Below are positions 58,980 through 64,000 of a stretch of DNA of 64,000 nucleotides, in pieces. Where the stretch lies: contig JBBSUG010000024.1 in assembly GCA_038235165.1 (NCBI GenBank), forward strand, positions 3,578 through 67,577, written 5' to 3'. Position 1 is the stretch's first letter; every line of letters starts with the position of its first letter. A program made the position numbers and the translations under genes. The DNA is from GCA-002050365 sp038235165 (GTDB lineage: Bacteria; Acidobacteriota; Blastocatellia; Pyrinomonadales; Pyrinomonadaceae). The notes beneath the pieces are model-generated. The model did not search any database. It was not told where the DNA came from and saw only the letters and a list, made by a program, of their open reading frames with translations.

Positions 58980-59545
58980 AAAACTTTCCCGATTTTATCG
59001 TAATGCCGAACAAATTCTTTTCGCGCCCGAGCGACGAAAGTACCGATGCTCGATTCCGTCAGCGACAGCGTTTCGGCAATTTCCCGATACGATAAGCCCT
59101 GCTGTTTCAGCACCAAACAGCTTCGCAACGGTTCTTTGATTAAACTTAATGTGCGGTGAACTTCCTTGGAAACTTCGCGCTGTTCGAGTTCTTTTTCCGC
59201 CGTTACATTCGTCACGTCGTCCGTTTCTTTGACGTAATTATCTTCGCGGGTGTTGGCTCTGATATTGCCGCGCAGTGTGTTTCGCGCCACATTTAATGCT
59301 ACGCGAATCAGCCACGGGCGCAGCATTTCCTCATCCTTGATCGAATCTAAATGATGATAAAGCCGCAAAAAAACTTCCTGCGTCACATCTTCGGCAAGCA
59401 TCGCGTCGCGCACGACCGAATTCGCCGTGCGAAAAACGGTTCGATGGTGCAGCGTAAACGCCTCATCAAATACAATTTTATCTTTCGCCGTCGCTGTTGC
59501 TTGTTCGGACATCGCGTCCACAAAATTTCTCACGCCTTCATTCAT
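58976..59545 (-). CDS. ECF-type RNA polymerase sigma factor
   Basis: A 189-residue sigma factor with region 2 (DVTQEVFLRLYHHLDSIKDE, then LRPWLIRVALNVARNTLRGN) and region 4 (LIKEPLRSCLVLKQQGLSYR, then ETLSLTESSIGTFVARARKE). A 22-residue N-terminal extension precedes region 2. It heads the operon with its zinc anti-sigma factor and the DUF4097 protein, and so probably controls that envelope gene. Confidence 0.9.
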   Translation of the reverse strand: MNEGVRNFVDAMSEQATATAKDKIVFDEAFTLHHRTVFRTANSVVRDAMLAEDVTQEVFLRLYHHLDSIKDEEMLRPWLIRVALNVARNTLRGNIRANTREDNYVKETDDVTNVTAEKELEQREVSKEVHRTLSLIKEPLRSCLVLKQQGLSYREIAETLSLTESSIGTFVARARKEFVRHYDKIGKVL

Positions 59546-59617
59546 TTTTTACAGCATTTTTGATGCTTCTGTGATAAATACACCGCCGATACATTTTTTG
59601 TGACAATTTTTTCATCG

Positions 59618-59845
59618 GGAGTGCGGAAGTCTCGTCCGCCAACGCCGGCGAAGCGAGGCGTTGTCTGCGTTCGCCAACAAAATCGCACCATTTATAGTGA
59701 ATCGTCTCAACAAATCATTGCGTCCAAGTAGAAGTTGATACTGTTACCAAAGATAATTTTTATACTGTCTAGCAGCGTAATTGTTGATGGAAGTTCGCAA
59801 CACTTCGCTTCGCTGGAGTTGCGGCGGACGAGACTTCCGCGCTCC
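59618..59845. mobile_element. 228-bp element with inverted ends, copy A2 (MITE/REP-like)
   Basis: The ends GGAGTGCGGAAGTCTCGTCC (59618) and GGACGAGACTTCCGCGCTCC (to 59845) are inverted and match copy A1. The interiors are unlike each other. It sits in the 340-bp gap upstream of the ECF gene, so both copies flank one operon. Confidence 0.6.
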
Positions 59846-59884
59846 GGCTGGAATCGTATTTGCTTAATTCCTGAATTGTTAAGA

Positions 59885-60436
59885 TTAAAAATTGCGGCTA
59901 TTACTTGCTTTATCGTTAATTGACACAATTTCTTCTTGACTCATAAAGTGAATCGGAGAGATTTGTTTCATCGAAACGATCTCTATTTCAAACGGAAAAT
60001 AAACAGTAGCAAATCCTTCTGTTTCAGTGTTTTGTAGAACCTTTTTGATGCTACCGGTAATTTCAACCTGACCTATAAAATGACCGTCAGCGCGTTTTTC
60101 GTACAATTGATTATTTTTTAGACGCAATTCATCTATAAAACTTTTTAAACTCGCATCATTTTTTAACTGTTCCCTAAACTTTTCTGAAATATTCAAACTT
60201 GCTCCGGTGAGACAATCATCGCCGAAATCGAAAACAGAAAAGTAGCTTAAATCATCTTCAGATGCACCGACATTATCAACATACGCTTTAATATAAATTT
60301 GTTTTGATCGGTAAATCTCAGTATTTTGCGGTATCTTACATAACCGGACAGGAGTCACCAGCGGACGCAAATTGAAAAGCCAAAAGCCGACGGAAAAAGT
60401 GAAAATTCCAAATAAAACGTAAACTGCTTTTTTCAT
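59885..60436 (-). CDS. Hypothetical exported or anchored protein
   Basis: A 183-residue protein with an N-terminal hydrophobic segment (AVYVLFGIFTFSVGFWLFNL) serving as signal anchor or peptide. The rest has TVYFPFEIEIVSMKQISPIH and a Cys pair around C-K-I and C-L-T. No domain was recognised. Codon 1 is 4 bp from the DUF58 gene's stop, so it is probably in that operon. Confidence 0.55.
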   Translation of the reverse strand: MKKAVYVLFGIFTFSVGFWLFNLRPLVTPVRLCKIPQNTEIYRSKQIYIKAYVDNVGASEDDLSYFSVFDFGDDCLTGASLNISEKFREQLKNDASLKSFIDELRLKNNQLYEKRADGHFIGQVEITGSIKKVLQNTETEGFATVYFPFEIEIVSMKQISPIHFMSQEEIVSINDKASNSRNF

Positions 60437-60439
60437 AAA

Positions 60440-61876
60440 TTAAAATCCGATTAGTTTCACTAATTGCCGCAATTCACCAGGCAAATCGTTTTCCGGTAAA
60501 GAAGACACTAAAAAGTTGTGGCTGTTATCCCTTTCATCGAGAATCTCGGCGAGATTTTCTTCTAAATCACCGGCGGCGAAATTTTCGACAAATTCTGCTT
60601 CGACCGTCGCTAACCGCGCCAGACACGAGTGAAGATGTTCTCTGCCGATGCCGAATTCACCGCGTTCTTCGCCAATCATTAAGCGGATTTCGGCTTGTTC
60701 TTCGGTGAAATGTGTTAGCAGGGAAGATGTCTTGCTGACCCCGGTTTCAAAGCGAACGGGCGAATTTCTCTCGCCTTTTTGTTCTTCTTCGAGGCGTTCA
60801 CGCAGTGATTTCTTTTTTTCTTTTTCGTCTTTGACGAGCCGCGTATCGAAAAATATAGTGATGCGTTTATCGTCTTCGGCGGAGAATTCGCGGATAATTA
60901 AACGATTTGTCCGCGCCGTCGCCTTCCAGTCCACGCGGCGCAAATCGTCCATCGGCTGGTAATCGCGCAGGGCGAGCAAATCCTGTCCCAACCCGCGTTT
61001 ATTGGCGACGAGTTTGCCGACTTCGAGCGGCAAATCCACCAGTTCGTCCTCAACGGAGACGATGCACGGGAAGATGACAATTTCCGCTTCCTGCGCGGAA
61101 AGCCGTCGGCGGTGGCGAAAAAAACCGAACGGAAATTTTGTTGAAAGCTCGAAATCTTTGATAATAAACCTTCCGCGATGCGGGAAAATATGTTCGACCT
61201 TATTTTCGACCGTATCGCGGCGCGGAACATTGATAAAATAATCGAGCGTGTATTTGATAATCGGCGGATGCGCGATTCTTTCCGCCCATTTCTCCGACAA
61301 AATCTGCCTGATTTCACTGAGCAAAGCTGAATTTTCACGGTCTTTCCCGCGCACTTCGGCGACCACGGAAAACGTCGGGAAAACGCGCTTGCGGTTGTGC
61401 AGACTGACGATGATCGGGGTCGGCTCGCCCGTGAAAATCGTATCGGGAAACCGCATTTTGACATCGAGTTTTTTCAGGCAGAAATTCCCGATAAAAAATC
61501 CGACGACGAGTGACGAAGCGAGAAACGAAAGGACCAGAAAAAGCAGATTGTTGCCGGTGTTCCACGCGGAAAATCCGACGATCAGTATCAAACCGAAAAT
61601 CATCGCGCCGCCGATGGTCAGTTCAAACGGCAAATTCATCTGCGAGGCTTCCGCACTGGCGTTTTTGGCGAGCGGCGGAATGACGAAAACGATAATTATC
61701 AAAACGAAAATCAGCGACGCGCCCGCCGCGTAACCGGCAGATTTATATGAGCCGATCTGCTGAAGCCAAACCGTCGTCGCAGCCAGCCCGACCCCGCCGA
61801 TGACGACCGCCAAACCGACCAGGGCGTTGCGAATATCGCGCCAACTGAGAAGTTGAGTAATGGCTTTTAGCTTCAT
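60440..61876 (-). CDS. DUF58 membrane protein
   Basis: Starting at ATG 61876 (MKLKAITQLLSWRDIRNALV), the 478-residue protein has three to four transmembrane helices in its first 150 residues and a cytoplasmic domain with the DUF58 hallmark DDLRRVDWKATARTNRLIIR, a vWA-like fold. It forms a pair with the MoxR ATPase just upstream. Such pairs usually work in assembly or maturation of membrane or envelope proteins. A longer frame to 61975 is unlikely. Confidence 0.85.
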   Translation of the reverse strand: MKLKAITQLLSWRDIRNALVGLAVVIGGVGLAATTVWLQQIGSYKSAGYAAGASLIFVLIIIVFVIPPLAKNASAEASQMNLPFELTIGGAMIFGLILIVGFSAWNTGNNLLFLVLSFLASSLVVGFFIGNFCLKKLDVKMRFPDTIFTGEPTPIIVSLHNRKRVFPTFSVVAEVRGKDRENSALLSEIRQILSEKWAERIAHPPIIKYTLDYFINVPRRDTVENKVEHIFPHRGRFIIKDFELSTKFPFGFFRHRRRLSAQEAEIVIFPCIVSVEDELVDLPLEVGKLVANKRGLGQDLLALRDYQPMDDLRRVDWKATARTNRLIIREFSAEDDKRITIFFDTRLVKDEKEKKKSLRERLEEEQKGERNSPVRFETGVSKTSSLLTHFTEEQAEIRLMIGEERGEFGIGREHLHSCLARLATVEAEFVENFAAGDLEENLAEILDERDNSHNFLVSSLPENDLPGELRQLVKLIGF

Positions 61877-62004
61877 TATTAAACTAAAGAATCGTGGCGG
61901 AAGCGCGAGCGTCAGAGAGGACAGACATTTGAGTTCCCCACCCTTGCTGACGTGCAGGCTTTCACCACTTTTCAACTAAATCAAACAACAGCGGTTGATG
62001 TGCT

Positions 62005-63012
62005 TCAAATAGGTACATTTGTTTTTGCCAAAATATCCTGCAAAATCTGTTCGGCTTCAAAAGTTCGCCGTTTGGTGCTGGCGGTTTGGCGCGAATTGAC
62101 GATGACGCGGTGCGCGAAAACCGGCAATACGAGTTGTTTGATGTCGTCGGCGATGCAGTAATCGCGCCCGTCAACTAAAGCGAACGCCTGTGCCGAACGA
62201 AACAGGGCGAGTGTTCCGCGCGGGCTGATGCCGAGTTCAAGCGCATCGTTGGCGCGGGTTTGGGCGACGATGTTGAGAAGATAATCAATCAAACTTTCGT
62301 CAACGCGTACTTCGGTCGCCATTTTTTGCAAATCCAAAATGTCATTTTGCGATAAAACCGGACGGACTGCTTTGAGAGGATTGGCGCGTTCGCGGTCGCG
62401 CAAAATCTTTCGTTCGTCATCAATACTCGGATAACCGACGTGCAGCCGCAGCATAAATCTGTCCAACTGCGATTCGGGCAGCGGATAGGTGCCGTGATGT
62501 TCCGCCGGATTTTGCGTGGCAACGACCATAAACGGCAGCGGCAGCGGGCGCGAAACGCCTTCGATGGTGATTTGTTCCTCCGACATCGCTTCCAATAATG
62601 CGGACTGCGTTTTCGGCGTGGCGCGGTTGATTTCGTCGGCTAAAACGATGTTGGCGAAAATCGGTCCCGGATTCCATTCAAATTTGCCGGTTTGCTGATT
62701 AAAAATGGAAAGCCCGATGACATCGGACGGCAGCAAATCGGACGTGAACTGCACACGCTGAAACGATAAATCGAGAGCGCGTGCCAACGCGTTGGCGAGT
62801 GTCGTTTTGCCGATGCCGGGAACGTCTTCAATCAATAGATGACCTTTGGCGAGCAGCGCGACAAGCGCAAATTTGACTGTTTGCGATTTGCCTTTGATGA
62901 CGCTCTCGATTTCCGCCTGCAAACGGGCGATTTTTTCGGCGGCGTTGAAATCCGGCGCGGCGGCGGTGTTTTTTATTTCAGTCGGTTCGGTTCTAATCCA
63001 ATCTCTCATCAT
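62005..63012 (-). CDS. MoxR family AAA+ ATPase
   Basis: A 335-residue AAA+ chaperone with Walker A VPGIGKTTLANAL near residue 70, Walker B NIVLADEINRATP, and the MoxR signatures ATQNPAEHHGTYPLPE and DRFMLRLHVGYP. It has the C-terminal lid with DALELGISPRG. I use ATG 63012; the frame extends to a GTG at 63039. It acts with the DUF58 protein, forming a MoxR/DUF58 module. Confidence 0.9.
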   Translation of the reverse strand: MMRDWIRTEPTEIKNTAAAPDFNAAEKIARLQAEIESVIKGKSQTVKFALVALLAKGHLLIEDVPGIGKTTLANALARALDLSFQRVQFTSDLLPSDVIGLSIFNQQTGKFEWNPGPIFANIVLADEINRATPKTQSALLEAMSEEQITIEGVSRPLPLPFMVVATQNPAEHHGTYPLPESQLDRFMLRLHVGYPSIDDERKILRDRERANPLKAVRPVLSQNDILDLQKMATEVRVDESLIDYLLNIVAQTRANDALELGISPRGTLALFRSAQAFALVDGRDYCIADDIKQLVLPVFAHRVIVNSRQTASTKRRTFEAEQILQDILAKTNVPI

Positions 63013-63265
63013 TTTTATTTTAACTTGAAGCAGTGCCACATCTATTCTACAAAATTGTCAGGGCGTTTTGCATCAAAAAATTGAGAAAATTATAAATTTA
63101 ATGTCGTCAGAACGAAAGGCACAATGTTTTGTTCGATGCGAAAAAGCTGAAAAGCAGTCAAAAAGTTTTCTTTAGCTTGCCAAAACAGGTCAAAAGAAAC
63201 TAAAATTTTTGAAACTTCTCTAGCAATTAGACGTGAAAGAAAATGGGAGAAACGTATTAAACTTT

Positions 63266-63748
63266 ATGAAAAATTTACGCCGAAACTTTAGAAATCAAGC
63301 TGGTTTTAACCTGATCGAGCTGATGATCGTGATTGCAATCATCGCCTTGCTGATCGGAATCGGGATTCCCGCATACCGGGCGATGGTCAACAGCGGCAAC
63401 GAAACATCCGCCATCCAGTCCATCAACACGATGAAAGTGCTGCAAACCAGCTATGCCTCGAAACATCAGGGCAAATTTGCGACAAACTTTGACGAATTGA
63501 TCAGATCAGTCCAGCTCGACGAAAGATTTGCGGGTGAAAGTCCGGTCGTCAACGGCTACACTTTCAAACTGACCGTGCAGGAACCGACCGGCTCCACCCC
63601 GGCGTTTTATGCGGTCAACGCTGACCCCCAAGTCTCCGAAGGCATTCAGTCAACGGGAACGCGGCATTTTTACTTCGATTCGACGCTCGGCGTAACCAAA
63701 CAAACCGAAGAAAGCCGTCCGGCAAAAGCCGACGATCCTTCGATGTAA
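63266..63748 (+). CDS. Type IV pilin-like prepilin
   Basis: From ATG 63266 the 160-residue protein begins with a basic leader ending in G, then FNLIELMIVIAIIALLIGIG, the classic prepilin cleavage site and hydrophobic helix with Glu5. The head has short conserved strands with SVQLDERFAGESPV. It would be processed by prepilin peptidase and assembled in a pilus or a secretion pseudopilus. No other pil genes are in the window. Confidence 0.88.
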   Translation: MKNLRRNFRNQAGFNLIELMIVIAIIALLIGIGIPAYRAMVNSGNETSAIQSINTMKVLQTSYASKHQGKFATNFDELIRSVQLDERFAGESPVVNGYTFKLTVQEPTGSTPAFYAVNADPQVSEGIQSTGTRHFYFDSTLGVTKQTEESRPAKADDPSM

Positions 63749-63752
63749 TGCT

Positions 63753-63822
63753 AATTCCAGATTGCAGATCATCGGAACATCTAACTTCTTCAATCTGGAA
63801 TTTGGAGTTTGGGATTTGAAAC
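63753..63822. repeat. Paired heptamer repeats before tRNA-Val
   Basis: AATTCCA GATTGCA GATCATC and CTTCAAT CTGGAAT TTGGAGT TTGGGAT show a 7-bp period. TTCCAGATTG (63755-63764) and CAATCTGGAA (63791-63800) form inverted arms. The stretch may also stop the pilin transcript. Confidence 0.65.
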
Positions 63823-63832
63823 CTAAATCTTC

Positions 63833-63907
63833 GCCGACTTAGCTCAGTGGTAGAGCATCCGCTTCACACGCGGGAGGTCACAAGTTCAAATCTTGTAGTC
63901 GGTACCA
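63833..63907 (+). tRNA. tRNA-Val (anticodon CAC)
   Basis: Folds into a full cloverleaf: acceptor GCCGACT with AGTCGGT (one G-U pair), D-arm AGCTCAGTGGTAGAGC, anticodon stem TCCGC/GCGGG around the loop TTCACAC giving CAC for valine GTG codons, and T-arm with GTTCAAATC. The CCA end is encoded. Confidence 0.93.
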
Positions 63908-64000
63908 ATGTTTTTTTATTTGGCGAAATTCAACGAATTGGCTTGCAACAAAACAATTCGTAGTCCAAACTGAGTCCAAAGGCGAGAAATTTCACTCGCC

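Noticed and set aside
61877..62004. N-terminal extension of the DUF58 protein
   Set aside because: The 33 added residues are polar, precede the first membrane helix without a leader character, and the internal ATG matches the family start.
63908..64000. Start of a genomic island behind tRNA-Val
   Set aside because: tRNA 3' ends are common integration sites, but the remaining 93 bases show no repeat of the tRNA end and no gene, so nothing supports it within the window.

Overview
The window reads as a bacterial chromosome segment of moderate GC content, densely packed with genes on both strands. The gene set (WS/DGAT acyltransferase, CYP102-type fused P450, PhaR and phasins, DUF4097 protein with an ECF sigma/anti-sigma pair, HEAT-repeat protein, EgtB, B12-binding-type radical SAM protein, PTPTP-rich linkers) suggests an Acidobacteriota member of the Blastocatellia type. 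That is inference from gene content; no rRNA is present. One tRNA (Val, CAC) lies near the right edge.

Layout. 1-3.5 kb: chromosomal genes (secreted HExxH protein, zinc-ribbon/NHL protein, GNAT, riboflavin synthase). About 3.57-15.06 kb: an 11.5 kb integrated element. It has a tyrosine integrase, an excisionase-like protein, a TOPRIM/DUF3854 protein, an SF3-like helicase with an iteron-like cluster in its 3' end, a DUF5681 small-terminase-like protein, a terminase split into ATPase and nuclease genes, coiled-coil proteins, and a divergent regulatory module with an XRE repressor facing three small leftward genes across five 11-bp repeats spaced by about 21 bp. No portal, capsid or tail gene was recognised, so it looks like a phage satellite or remnant. 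15.2-24.7 kb: Kir-type channel, response regulator, RluB-type pseudouridine synthase, SLT protein, GlmM, a possible structured RNA, a broken M15-like peptidase and AroB. 24.9-32.6 kb: a storage-lipid region (two phasin-like proteins, PhaR, lipase, WS/DGAT with a histone-H1-like tail, CYP102-like P450). 32.7-46.1 kb: mixed housekeeping and small-enzyme genes (radical SAM, TraB/GumN, ECF sigma, FolC, GpmA, GlxA-type regulator, VOC proteins). 46.1-64 kb: thioredoxin-like lipoprotein, GH92 mannosidase, feoA-feoB-small Cys-rich protein, EgtB, HEAT protein, DUF4097/anti-sigma/ECF operon, DUF58-MoxR pair, prepilin and tRNA-Val.

A theme across the whole window is repeats. Degenerate 7-bp-period tandem repeats occur at about a dozen loci, in intergenic DNA and also in frame inside proteins (GlmM, the P450 linker, FeoB twice, the anti-sigma factor, the HEAT protein leader). 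One lies exactly at the stop codon that breaks the M15-like gene. There are also two 65-66 bp hairpin elements sharing a core and two roughly 230-bp elements with shared inverted ends. The two most promising candidates for undescribed biology are the satellite-like element with its candidate origin and operator array, and the heptamer repeats that write protein linkers.
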